64,000 bases of DNA, taken from positions 9,904-73,903 of the forward strand of contig DATCLS010000068.1 in NCBI GenBank assembly GCA_036563805.1, in the 5' to 3' direction. Shown piece by piece: positions 33,723 to 42,340 of the stretch. The stretch is from DATCLS01 sp036563805 (lineage in GTDB: Bacteria > Actinomycetota > Acidimicrobiia > Acidimicrobiales > VFJN01). The translations under genes and the position numbers were made by a program. The first letter of the stretch is position 1. The number at the start of each line of letters is the position of its first letter. A model generated the notes under the pieces. That model searched no databases. It was not told the origin of the DNA and worked only from the letters and a program-made list of their open reading frames with translations.

Positions 33723-34529
33723 TCAGGCGGGGACGGCGGGGGCGTCGAGCTCGACGACCCAGTTCAGCGCCCGGTCGACGGCGGGGATGGCCTCGGGTCG
33801 GAACCCGTGACCCATCCCCGGCACGATCTCCACCCGGCTGGGCGGCGGGAGGGCGTCCCGCAGGGCGAGCGCGGCGGCCGGCGGGCAGAACCGGTCGGCG
33901 GCCCCGTGGACCACCGCCACCGGCCGCCGGACCCGGGCCGCCTGCTCCACCGGCGGCGCGCCCCGGGGCGGCCGGACAGCCAGGCGGGTCCGGAACCGGC
34001 GGGCCACGAACGACCGCCCCAGCCGGGTCTGGGTCAGCGCCACCGCGGCCACGCCGCGCGGCGTGCGGGGCACCTCCCACCGGGCCGGCGTGGCGACGAT
34101 CACCGCGCCGAGCACGTTGGACCCGGCGGCCAGGTGGTTGAGCACGGCGATGCCGCCCATCGACTCGCCGGCCACGACGACCTGGCCCGAGGCCGACCGG
34201 TCGGCGGCCGCGGCCACGGCGGCGTCGACATCGAGCCGCTCCCGGTCGCCGAGCGTGCACACGCCCTCGGACGCCCGGTGCCCCCGGGCGTCGTAGGTCA
34301 GCACCGCCAAACCCCGTCCGGTCAGGTGGCGAACGGTGGCCAGCAGCCCGGGCAGGTCCTGCCCAGCGCCGAAGCCGTGGACCAGCACCGCCGCCGGGGC
34401 GCCGGCCGCGGGGACCGCCGGCTCCCACCAGCGGGCCTCGAGGCGAACCCTGTCCTCGGTGACCAGCTCGAACTGCTCGGGAGCCGGCGCCGGGACCAGG
34501 CCGCTCGACCCTGATGACGGGGCGACCAC
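33723..34529 (-). CDS. Alpha/beta hydrolase
   Basis: A 268-residue hydrolase. The oxyanion segment VLVHGFGAGQDLPG, TYDARGHRAS, nucleophile elbow GESMGG, late acid region VVHGAADRFCPP and catalytic His in GMGHGFRPEA make a complete Ser-Asp-His triad. Substrate unknown; a serine hydrolase or esterase-like role is likely. It is on the same strand as the importer operon but separated by 143 bases containing a palindrome, so it is probably a separate unit downstream of nothing obvious. Confidence 0.88.
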   Translation of the reverse strand: MVAPSSGSSGLVPAPAPEQFELVTEDRVRLEARWWEPAVPAAGAPAAVLVHGFGAGQDLPGLLATVRHLTGRGLAVLTYDARGHRASEGVCTLGDRERLDVDAAVAAAADRSASGQVVVAGESMGGIAVLNHLAAGSNVLGAVIVATPARWEVPRTPRGVAAVALTQTRLGRSFVARRFRTRLAVRPPRGAPPVEQAARVRRPVAVVHGAADRFCPPAAALALRDALPPPSRVEIVPGMGHGFRPEAIPAVDRALNWVVELDAPAVPA

Positions 34530-34953
34530 GCCCCGAGGCTAGACCGTCGGTGATCGGTTGCCGTAGTCGGCGTTACCCCCGGTCCCGCCGTCCGCGGTCG
34601 GCGGGGCGAACGAGCCGTTTGGCGGAGGGTGCTCGTGGGCGGGGGTTGCCACCGTCGGTGGCGGTAGCGGTAGATCCCGCCCGCCAGGGCCGCCACCACC
34701 GGCGGGAGCGGCCGGGCGGCGACCGTCACCGTGTCGCGAGAGCGATCGCGGTAGCGGCAGCGGGCCCGCGGCCGGAAACGGCGGCCGGCCCGCCGGCCGA
34801 GGGGACAACGGGCCGCCCGGGCGGTCGTCGGGCTGCCCACCTGCGGTCGCGGGGCGGGCCGCCCCAGGTGGCTGCGGGCCGCCCCAGGCGGCCGACCCCT
34901 TGCCAGACGCAGCCCGGAGGCGCACCCTTGGTACGCGAACGACGTCGGGGGTG
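34530..34953. other. Intergenic region with a short direct repeat
   Basis: About 420 bases between divergent genes. GCGGGCCGCCCCAGG occurs twice, at 34854-34868 and 34874-34888. Several GC-rich inverted segments around 34750-34800 could fold. No frame here gives a recognisable protein. Promoters for both flanking genes must lie inside, but I cannot place them. Confidence 0.4.
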
Positions 34954-35136
34954 ATGCCCATGTGGAACGTCCGCTTGTCCCTTGACGGGGTGCGGCCCCG
35001 GGCCGGCGAGATCGGCCCGGTCCGTCGGGAGATCATCTTCGAGCCGATCCACGAGCAGCCGGCCCCCGCCGAGCCGGCGCCCGCCGCCCCCGAGCGCGAG
35101 CCCGAGACGCCCGAGCCGGTCCCCGAACCGAGCTAG
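34954..35136 (+). CDS. Small hypothetical protein with a Pro/Glu-rich tail
   Basis: A 60-residue protein starting MPMWNVRLSLDGVRPRAGEIGPVRREIIFEP and ending in alternating Pro, Glu and Ala. The first 30 residues look folded, the tail disordered. No family recognised. It ends three bases before the next gene (ATG at 35140), so the two are probably one operon. Confidence 0.5.
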   Translation: MPMWNVRLSLDGVRPRAGEIGPVRREIIFEPIHEQPAPAEPAPAAPEREPETPEPVPEPS

Positions 35137-35139
35137 CCC

Positions 35140-36000
35140 ATGAGCGAGATCTCCCGGGCGTGCGGAGGCGGTGACACCGGGCGGTCCCTCGTCCCCGGCA
35201 CCCTGCGCGGGTACCGGACCTGGCGGCCGGCCGGGCGCCGCGTCCGGATCCCCGAGGGGGCGCTGCCGCTGACCTCGGTCACCCGGCGCCGGGTGGTGTG
35301 GCCGCCGATGCTCGTCGCCCGCTGCGCGCCGTCGCCGGTGGGACGGCGCGGGCTGGCGGGGCCGCCGCTGGGCTTTCCGGGGCAGCCGCCGGGGCCGCCG
35401 AACCCGCCGCCGGCCGGGCCGCCGGCCGGGCCGCCGGACCCGCGGGCCGGGTCGCCAGGATCGCCGGGTTCCGAGGCGCAGGAGGGCCCCGCCCCCGACC
35501 ACCGCGCCCCGCAGCTGGGCTGCGACTGCGGGATCTACGCCTGGTACGCCCCGGACGACACCCGCATCCTCCACGCCCGCGTGTTCGGCGTGGTCGAGGC
35601 ATCCGGCGTAGTGCTCATGGGGGAGCGGGGGTTCCGGGCCGAGAAGGTGCGGATCCGGGCCGTCGCCACCCGCCACCGCCGGGTCGCAGCCGCCTGCGCC
35701 GCCGCCGGGATCCCCGTGTACCGGCGCCGCCGCGACCTGATCCGCGACCACCCACCCGAGGACCTGTCGGCGCTGCTCGGCCCGCCCGAGGCCGAGCAGG
35801 AGAACGACGGCCCGGACGAGCCCGATCCGGATCCGTCGACCGGGGTCAACCGGGTCGACCGCACGCTGGTCCTGGCCGTTTGGGCCCGCACGGCGTTCCT
35901 GGCCGTGGCCGTCGGCGTGCTCCCGGTCGCCGCCGCCGTCCTCTGCGTCGCCGTCGCCGAGCTCGCCCTCGTGGGCCTGATCGTCACCCGCTTCCGCTAG
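35140..36000 (+). CDS. Hypothetical protein with CDCGIYAW motif and C-terminal membrane helix
   Basis: A 286-residue protein. The N-terminus starts YRTWRPAGRRVRIPEGALPL, a Pro/Gly-rich linker spans about 75-120, and a domain follows with GCDCGIYAWYAPDD, VFGVVEASGVVLMGERGFRAEKVRI, a pattern seen in unnamed actinobacterial and phage-related proteins. The end is one hydrophobic segment (AFLAVAVGVLPVAAAVLCVAVAELALVGLIV), enough for two closely spaced helices or one long hairpin. Function unknown. It may work with the 60-residue protein encoded just upstream. Confidence 0.65.
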   Translation: MSEISRACGGGDTGRSLVPGTLRGYRTWRPAGRRVRIPEGALPLTSVTRRRVVWPPMLVARCAPSPVGRRGLAGPPLGFPGQPPGPPNPPPAGPPAGPPDPRAGSPGSPGSEAQEGPAPDHRAPQLGCDCGIYAWYAPDDTRILHARVFGVVEASGVVLMGERGFRAEKVRIRAVATRHRRVAAACAAAGIPVYRRRRDLIRDHPPEDLSALLGPPEAEQENDGPDEPDPDPSTGVNRVDRTLVLAVWARTAFLAVAVGVLPVAAAVLCVAVAELALVGLIVTRFR

Positions 36001-36427
36001 CGAGGCCCCAAACCCTCGCCGTCAGCCCGCCTCACCGGCGCCGGCCCTTCGCCGACCCCGCCGGGCGCCCCCACGGGCCCGCCGCATCGTCGGGTGTCTG
36101 TGCGGCGACCCTGGTCCGCCGTTCGCCCGCCCTCGCCCGGTCTTCGCAGGCCGCCCGGCCCACCAGCGGCCATCCCAGCGTCCGGATGGGCGCGCCCGGG
36201 CCGCCGCGCCCCGGCCGTCGGCTGATCGTCGCTCGGGGCCCGTGGGCCGGCCGGCGCCGGCCCACGGCGGGCGGGTGGGGCGCACCCGCACCCACCCCTT
36301 GACGGGCGGGCGCGGCGGCACAAATAATCAGACGACTGTTTCAAACAAGTGGATCACACGATCGCTTGAGCGAAACGAAGTCAGCAGTCAGGCAGAACAC
36401 GACCACGAGGACCTTCGGGGGGATCGG
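36001..36427. promoter_or_regulatory. Intergenic region with promoter of the catabolic operon
   Basis: The first 300 bases are GC-rich with no gene. From about 36320 the sequence turns AT-rich (CAAATAATCAGACGACTGTTTCAAACAAGTGG). ACTGTTTCAAACAAGT is an imperfect palindrome and CGCTTGAGCG a short perfect one. This is the only plausible promoter-operator for the operon starting at 36428, perhaps bound by the TetR protein encoded at 46938. Confidence 0.4.
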
Positions 36428-38026
36428 ATGGGCATTCGTCGGAGGGGGGCGCTCGGCGTTGCGGCGCTGGCGCTGCTGGCGGCGGCGACGATGGCGTGCG
36501 GAAGCGACGACGGCGCAGGCGGGGCGGCCGGCGGAACGGGTGACGGCGAGGGCGGCTGCACCGAAGAGCGCGTCGGCGGCAGCTTGACGATGGGCACCTT
36601 CACCGAGGCCAAGGGCCTCGATCCCATCGTCCAGTTCGGCTCGGGCGTTGCCGGCGGCATCGAGACCGCGGCCATCTTCGACCGGCTCATGGAGTGGGAC
36701 CCCGAGACGGGAGAGGTCCGGCCCCGGGTCGCCGAGTCGCTGGAGCCCAACGACGACTTCACCGAGTGGACGCTCACGCTGCGGCCCGACATCACGTTCG
36801 GCAACGGCGACCCGCTGACCGCCGAGGCGGTCAAGTTCAGCATCGAGCGCACGCAGTCGGAGCAGAACCAGACCCAGTCGCGCGAGGCCGCCGCCATCAT
36901 CGAGTCGGTCGAGGTGGTCGACGACCTCACCGCCCGGTTCACGCTCACCGAGGCGTGGCCCGGCTTCCCGGCCCTGCTGGCCGACGAGCCCGGCATGGTC
37001 GTGAACCCGGCCGTCGTCGAGTCGATGTCGCCGGAGGAGTTCAACCGCAACCCCCGGGGCGCGGGTGTCGGCCCCTACGAGCCTGTCCGGTTCCAGCCGG
37101 GCGAGGAGATCGTGCTCGAGGCCCGGGACGACTACTGGGGCGGCCCGGTCTGCATCCAGGAGCTGCGGTTCGTCTGGATCGCCGGCGGCGAGGCCACCCT
37201 CGACGCCTTCGAGCGCGGCGAGCTCCAGATGGCGTTCCTGCGGGACCCGCTCGTCGTCCAGCGGGCGCTGGACAGCGGCGTCCAGCACTTCCAGTCGCTC
37301 CAGAACCTCAGCGAGGTGCTGTGGTTCAACACCGAGGCGCCCCACCCGACCGAGGACGTGCGAATCCGCCGGGCCATCGCTGCCGCCATCGACGTCGAGG
37401 CCCTCGACCAGCGCATCAACGAGGGGACCGGTGCGCCGACCAGCGCCGTCATCGGCGAAGACTCGCTGCTCTACGCGGGCGCCGAGGGCCCGGCTCACGA
37501 CCCCGAAGAGGCCGAGAGGCTGCTGGACGAGGTCCGCGACGAGACCGGCTATGACGGCTCGCTCACGTTCCTCTGCGACACCAATCGTGAGGAGCAGGCG
37601 GTGGCCGTCGAGGCCCAGCTGGAGTCGGTCGGCTTCGACGTCGACCTGAACAGCGCCCTCCAGGTCAGCGACCTCATCCAGCGGACCCGGGTCAACCGTG
37701 ACTTCGACATCGCCTGCGGCGGGGCCAGCGTGAACGACGCCAGCCCGTGGTTGCGGCTGGCGCCCAAGATCGGCTCCGGCAACCAGGCCGAGCCGGCGTA
37801 CGAGTCCGAGGACATGGACGCCGCCCTCGACGACCTGCGCTTGGCCGAGACCCTGGAGGAGCAGCAGGAGGCACTCGTCGAGGTCCAGGAGATCTGGAAC
37901 CGCGACGTGCCGTCCATGAACCTCGCCACGGTCGTCGAGACGATCGTGTGGGACGAGTCGGTCCACGGGCTGACGTTCACGTCGAAGACGGTGGTCTTCT
38001 TCGACCAGGCCTGGATCGAGGGCTGA
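36428..38026 (+). CDS. Family 5 (peptide/nickel-type) solute-binding lipoprotein
   Basis: A 532-residue extracellular binding protein. The signal RRRGALGVAALALLAAATMACGSDD has its lipid Cys near residue 24. SBP_bac_5 features are GGSLTMGTFTEAKGLDPIVQ, YEPVRFQPGEEIVLEARDDYWGG and IRRAIAAAIDVEAL. Such proteins bind peptides, but many members bind sugars or other organic solutes. The oddity is that no permease or ATPase genes follow; the next genes are catabolic enzymes. The ATG at 36428 has a GGGGGGATCGG stretch upstream. Confidence 0.9.
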   Translation: MGIRRRGALGVAALALLAAATMACGSDDGAGGAAGGTGDGEGGCTEERVGGSLTMGTFTEAKGLDPIVQFGSGVAGGIETAAIFDRLMEWDPETGEVRPRVAESLEPNDDFTEWTLTLRPDITFGNGDPLTAEAVKFSIERTQSEQNQTQSREAAAIIESVEVVDDLTARFTLTEAWPGFPALLADEPGMVVNPAVVESMSPEEFNRNPRGAGVGPYEPVRFQPGEEIVLEARDDYWGGPVCIQELRFVWIAGGEATLDAFERGELQMAFLRDPLVVQRALDSGVQHFQSLQNLSEVLWFNTEAPHPTEDVRIRRAIAAAIDVEALDQRINEGTGAPTSAVIGEDSLLYAGAEGPAHDPEEAERLLDEVRDETGYDGSLTFLCDTNREEQAVAVEAQLESVGFDVDLNSALQVSDLIQRTRVNRDFDIACGGASVNDASPWLRLAPKIGSGNQAEPAYESEDMDAALDDLRLAETLEEQQEALVEVQEIWNRDVPSMNLATVVETIVWDESVHGLTFTSKTVVFFDQAWIEG

Positions 38027-38030
38027 CGCC

Positions 38031-39530
38031 ATGGCCGGGACCACCCACGAGACCGCCCACGAGACGGCGAGCGCGTTCTTCCCTCAGCTCATCGACGGCC
38101 GGACCGTCGGCGCCGCCACGAACCGGACCCTCGACAGCCACGACCCGTCGACCGGGCGGGTGTGGGCCACCATCCCCCAAGGCGGGGCCGAGGACGTCGA
38201 CGCCGCCGTCACCGCGGCCCGCCGGGCCCTGCCCGGCTGGCGAGCCCGCAGCGCGGCCGAGCGGGCCGCCGCCCTGCGCCGGGCCGGCGAGGCGATGGCG
38301 GCCCACGCCGAGCGGCTGGCCGCGCTCGAGTCCCGCGACTGCGGCCGCCTGCTGGCCGAGGTGAGCCAGGGCGACGTACCGGCGTGCGTCCAGATGTGGC
38401 ACTACTTCGCCGGCGCGGCCGACAAGGTGCAGGGCGACACGATCGACGTGGCGCCGGCAAGCTTCGCCTTCACCCGGCGCGAAGCGGTGGGCGTCGTGGC
38501 GGTGATCATCCCGTGGAACGCGCCGCTCAGCCTGTTCACGGCGAAGGTGGCCGCCGCGCTGGCCGCCGGCAACACGGTGGTGGCCAAGCCCGCCGAGCAG
38601 GCAGCCTGCTCGGTCCTGGCGCTGGGCGAGGTGCTGGCCGACGTCCTGCCGCCCGGCGTGCTCAACATCGTGTCGGGCCTGGGCGAGGAGGTTGGCGACG
38701 CCCTGGCCCGCCACCCCGGCGTCGCCCGGATCACGTTCACCGGCTCGACCGCCACCGCCCGGCACATCAGCGCCGCCGCGGCCGGCACGCTGACCCAGCT
38801 CGCCTTCGAGCTGGGCGGCAAGTCGCCCAACATCGTGTTCGCCGACGCCGACCTCGACCAGGCGGCGGCCGGCGTGAGCACGATGGCGCTGTTCACCGGC
38901 AACGCCGGCCAGACCTGCATCGCCGGCTCCCGCATCCTGGTCGAGGAGCCGGTCTACGAGGAGATGCTGGCTCGCATCGAGAAGGCGGCCGGCGACGTCG
39001 TGCTCGGCGCGCCCGACGACCCGGCGGCGACCATGGGCCCGATCGTCTCCGCCGAGCAGTTGGAGCGGGTCCGCTCCTACATCGACCTCGGGCAGGCCGA
39101 AGGAGCTGAGCTGGTCTTCGGCGGCCGGTCCGGCGCCGCGCTGTTCCCCGAGGGCTCGCCGCTGGCCGGCGGCTACTACGTCGAGCCGACGCTGTTCGCG
39201 GGCGTGACCGGCGACATGCGCATCTGCCGGGAGGAGATCTTCGGTCCGGTGGGGGTCATCCTGCCGTTCCGCGACGACGACGAGGCGCTGGCCTTGGCCA
39301 ACGACTCGGACTACGGGCTGGCGGCCGGCGTGTGGACGTCGGATCTGGCCCGCGCCCACCGCTTCGTCCGCGACCTCGAGGTCGGGACCGTGTGGGTGAA
39401 CGCCTACCGCCGCCTGCACTGGGCGGTGCCGTTCGGGGGCGTGAAGGACAGCGGCTACGGGCGCGACTCGGGTGTCGAGTCCGTCCTCGAGAACACGGCG
39501 CTCAAGAGCGCCTGGATACAGCTGGATTGA
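38031..39530 (+). CDS. NAD(P)-dependent aldehyde dehydrogenase
   Basis: A 499-residue aldehyde dehydrogenase. The general-base region is FELGGKSPNIVF, the nucleophile lies in NAGQTCIAGS, and the cofactor-binding PWNAPLSLFTAKVAAALAAGNTVVAKPAEQ and FTGSTATARHIS segments are intact. All catalytic residues are present, so it is an active ALDH. It starts four bases after the binding protein stop and is the first enzyme of the operon; an aldehyde intermediate in the pathway is expected. Confidence 0.95.
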   Translation: MAGTTHETAHETASAFFPQLIDGRTVGAATNRTLDSHDPSTGRVWATIPQGGAEDVDAAVTAARRALPGWRARSAAERAAALRRAGEAMAAHAERLAALESRDCGRLLAEVSQGDVPACVQMWHYFAGAADKVQGDTIDVAPASFAFTRREAVGVVAVIIPWNAPLSLFTAKVAAALAAGNTVVAKPAEQAACSVLALGEVLADVLPPGVLNIVSGLGEEVGDALARHPGVARITFTGSTATARHISAAAAGTLTQLAFELGGKSPNIVFADADLDQAAAGVSTMALFTGNAGQTCIAGSRILVEEPVYEEMLARIEKAAGDVVLGAPDDPAATMGPIVSAEQLERVRSYIDLGQAEGAELVFGGRSGAALFPEGSPLAGGYYVEPTLFAGVTGDMRICREEIFGPVGVILPFRDDDEALALANDSDYGLAAGVWTSDLARAHRFVRDLEVGTVWVNAYRRLHWAVPFGGVKDSGYGRDSGVESVLENTALKSAWIQLD

Positions 39531-39551
39531 GGCTGCAGTGAGGGAGGAATC

Positions 39552-40700
39552 ATGAAGGACGGGTTCAGGGTCTTCGACGCCGACGCCCACGTCATCTATC
39601 CGACGGACCTGTGGCCGCGGTATCTCGACAAGCGGTACGTCGATCGCTTCGACCGCCGCCAGCCGCTGCCCGGCTTCGACACCTACAACCCGGTCACCGT
39701 CGACGGCCGGTGGACCCAGCACGACACGATCCTCTACGGCCGGTTCATGGAAGCCATCGACTGGACGTACGAGGACATGCAGCGCAAGTACGGGTCGATC
39801 ATGACCGAGGGCTTCACCGGCGACCGTATCCGGGACGCCCTGGCTCTCGAGGGCATCGACGTCGCCGTCATCTACGGGCCCGAGTACGACATGTGGTTCG
39901 ACGGCATCGACCCCGAGCTCCAGGCGGCCATGGTCCGCGCCTACAACCGGTGGGGCGCCGAGATCCGCGAGGCGTCGGGTGGACGGGTCCACACGTCGGG
40001 CCCGATCCCGCTCAACGACGTGAGCCGGGCCGTCACCGAGATCCAGTACGCCTACGACGAGCTGGGCATCCGGTGCTTCTGGGCCCGCCCCAACCCGTTC
40101 AACCACCGCACGTTGGGCGACCGCTACTACGACCCGATCTGGGAGCTGCTCCAGGACCTCGACTGCGCCTTCGCCACCCACGAGTTCATGGGGCTGCGGG
40201 GCAACTCGTTCGGCCACGACCGGTACTTCACGTTCACCGAGTGGCACGCCGTGGTCCACCAGTTCGAGGCCATGGGGGCGATCCTGTCGATGATCTGCCA
40301 GGGGGTGTTCGAGCGCTTCCCCCGGCTGCGGGTGGCCTACATGGAGGCCGGGTGCGGGTGGCTGCCGTCGTGGCTCCACCGCATCGATGAGCAGATGGAG
40401 CTGGCCGCCGCCCGGGAGTTCCCCGAGCTGACCATGTCGGCCACCGAGTACTTCCGGCGCAACTGCTGGATCTCGACCGAGTGCGAGGACCCGTATGTGG
40501 CGGACGTGATCCGGGCGTTCGGCGACGGGCACATCGTGTGGGAGAGCGACTTCCCCCACCCTGACGCCAAGTACCCGCACGCCACCGAAACGTTCCTCGG
40601 CCTGCGGCCCGACGAGATCAGCGCTGACGCCAAGCGGAAGATCCTCTGGGACAACGCCCAGGATTTCTACCGGTTCCCCGACTCCTACCTGGGGGTGTGA
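39552..40700 (+). CDS. Amidohydrolase (COG2159 family)
   Basis: A 382-residue TIM-barrel protein. The N-terminal motif FDADAHVIYPTDLWPRYL, the mid-barrel ATHEFMGLRG and the C-terminal WESDFPHPDA with catalytic Asp suggest a metal-bound active site. The family includes hydrolases and decarboxylases acting on aromatic or cyclic acids. GAGGAATC precedes the ATG. A diverged paralogue follows three bases downstream, and the two could form a hetero-oligomer or act in sequence. Confidence 0.88.
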   Translation: MKDGFRVFDADAHVIYPTDLWPRYLDKRYVDRFDRRQPLPGFDTYNPVTVDGRWTQHDTILYGRFMEAIDWTYEDMQRKYGSIMTEGFTGDRIRDALALEGIDVAVIYGPEYDMWFDGIDPELQAAMVRAYNRWGAEIREASGGRVHTSGPIPLNDVSRAVTEIQYAYDELGIRCFWARPNPFNHRTLGDRYYDPIWELLQDLDCAFATHEFMGLRGNSFGHDRYFTFTEWHAVVHQFEAMGAILSMICQGVFERFPRLRVAYMEAGCGWLPSWLHRIDEQMELAAAREFPELTMSATEYFRRNCWISTECEDPYVADVIRAFGDGHIVWESDFPHPDAKYPHATETFLGLRPDEISADAKRKILWDNAQDFYRFPDSYLGV

Positions 40701-40703
40701 TCC

Positions 40704-41828
40704 GTGGCTGCTACGAGCCACCGCGTCATTTCGGCCGACTGCCACATCAACGAGCCGCCGCACGTGTTCGACCGCGTGCCGCCGGAATACCGTGACCGCA
40801 CGCCTCGCATGATGCGGGGCGAGGACGGCGGTGACGGCTGGAGCTTCGACGGCCAGCCCCCGAAGCGCACGTTCGGCATCGAAGCCATGGCCGGGCGGGC
40901 CAAAGGCGACTTTCAGCTCCAAGGGCTGCGCTTCGACGAGATCATGCCCGGCAACTACGACGGCGCTGCCCACGTCGCCGACATGGAGCGCGACGGTGTC
41001 GACGTCAGCGTCGTCTACCCGGCCCACGCCATCTTCACCTACATCGAGCCCGACCGGGGCTTGGCCCTCGCCTGCCTGCGGTCGTACAACGACTGGGTCC
41101 TCGAGGAGTTCCAGGGGGCGGCGCCCGACCGCCTGGTCGGCCTGCCCATGCTGCCGGTCGACGACGGCATGGACGTCACCGTCGCCGAGCTGGAGCGGGT
41201 GGCGGCCAAGGGGGCCCGGGGCTGCTTCATCCCCGGCATGCCCCGCCGGCCCTACAACGACCGCTACTACGAGCCCCTGTGGCGGGCCGCCTCGGAGACC
41301 GGGCTGGCGCTCAGCTTCCACCGGACGTTCGGCGGGGCGCCGCCCGACGCCGACTGGGACGAGCTGGTCGAGCAGAACGTGAGCGTGGCCGGCATCGTCA
41401 ACCGGTTCTTCAGCGGCGTGCGCCCGCTGACCTACCTGATCTTCGACGGCGTGTTCGACCGGAACCCGAACCTCAAGATCGTGGCCGCCGAGGTCAACTG
41501 CGGGTGGGTGCCGTTCTGGGCCCAGACCATGGACCACACGCTGGCGACCGAGGGGGCCTGGGCGGGGGTCGAGCTCGCCCGCCAGCCCAGCGAGTACCTC
41601 GGCGAGAACGTGTTCGTCACCATCCTCGACGACCACGTGGGCTTCGACCTCATGCGGGCCGGGTTCCCCCGCCTGGCCGACACCTGCATGTTCTCGACCG
41701 ATTACCCCCACAGCGTGACGCTGTGGCCGGACACGCAGAAGCATGTGGCCGAGCTGACCGCCGGGCTGGACCCGGAGGACGCCCGCAAGGTCCTGTCCGG
41801 CAACGCCGAGCGGGTGTACGGGGTGTGA
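40704..41828 (+). CDS. Amidohydrolase (COG2159 family), second of an adjacent pair
   Basis: A 374-residue TIM-barrel protein starting at a GTG. It has ISADCHINEPPHVFDRVP, a mid-barrel SFHRTFGGAPP and STDYPHSVTLWPD near the end, so the active-site Asp and histidines are kept. It is closer in N-terminal pattern (IxEPP) to the amidohydrolase at 4478 than to its neighbour at 39552. The stop overlaps the start of the next gene by four bases. Confidence 0.88.
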   Translation: MAATSHRVISADCHINEPPHVFDRVPPEYRDRTPRMMRGEDGGDGWSFDGQPPKRTFGIEAMAGRAKGDFQLQGLRFDEIMPGNYDGAAHVADMERDGVDVSVVYPAHAIFTYIEPDRGLALACLRSYNDWVLEEFQGAAPDRLVGLPMLPVDDGMDVTVAELERVAAKGARGCFIPGMPRRPYNDRYYEPLWRAASETGLALSFHRTFGGAPPDADWDELVEQNVSVAGIVNRFFSGVRPLTYLIFDGVFDRNPNLKIVAAEVNCGWVPFWAQTMDHTLATEGAWAGVELARQPSEYLGENVFVTILDDHVGFDLMRAGFPRLADTCMFSTDYPHSVTLWPDTQKHVAELTAGLDPEDARKVLSGNAERVYGV

Positions 41829-42340
41829 CCGTGTTGGGCGTCGTCTACCAGGTCCAACCCCAGCCGCCGGAGCCCGAGCACACCCGGTGGTTCCCGGCCG
41901 GCGCCGTCACGTTCGGCGTCGAGCACCGCGACGTCGACCCGGCCGGGCTGGCCGCCACCTACGCCGACGACCCGGCGGCCATGGCCGAGATCGAGGAGAA
42001 GTCGCCCGAAGGCGGCTTCTACGACTCGGGCGTGTCGCTGCACGTCAACGGCACCGACGACGGCCACGAGTACCTGCGCTTCGACCTGTTCGAGGGCGAG
42101 CCGCACTACCACTACGTGCGGCCGAGCGGCGACCACAACCACGTCGTGCCGATCGATCCGGTCGCACACGGCGACCTGCTCACCTTCGCCGTCGGATGCC
42201 TGCGCGAGCGGCTCGAGCCCATGCTGCGGCACGCCGGGGGCGACGCCGTGGCCGACGCGCTCGACCCGGGTGTGCAGGGACCGGTGATCGACGAGGTCGA
42301 GGCACTGGCCCGCCGGCTGGCCGCCGGTCCCCAGCCGTGA
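41825..42340 (+). CDS. Conserved-looking protein of unknown function
   Basis: A 171-residue soluble protein that I do not recognise. It has FDLFEGEPHYHYVRPSGDHNHVVPIDPVAHGDLLTFAVGCLRERL with five closely spaced histidines, which could bind a metal. It lacks signal peptide or membrane segments. The GTG at 41825 overlaps the amidohydrolase stop, and its own stop overlaps the next GTG, so it is embedded in the catabolic operon and probably takes part in the same pathway. A GTG at 41831 is an alternative start. Confidence 0.65.
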   Translation: MTVLGVVYQVQPQPPEPEHTRWFPAGAVTFGVEHRDVDPAGLAATYADDPAAMAEIEEKSPEGGFYDSGVSLHVNGTDDGHEYLRFDLFEGEPHYHYVRPSGDHNHVVPIDPVAHGDLLTFAVGCLRERLEPMLRHAGGDAVADALDPGVQGPVIDEVEALARRLAAGPQP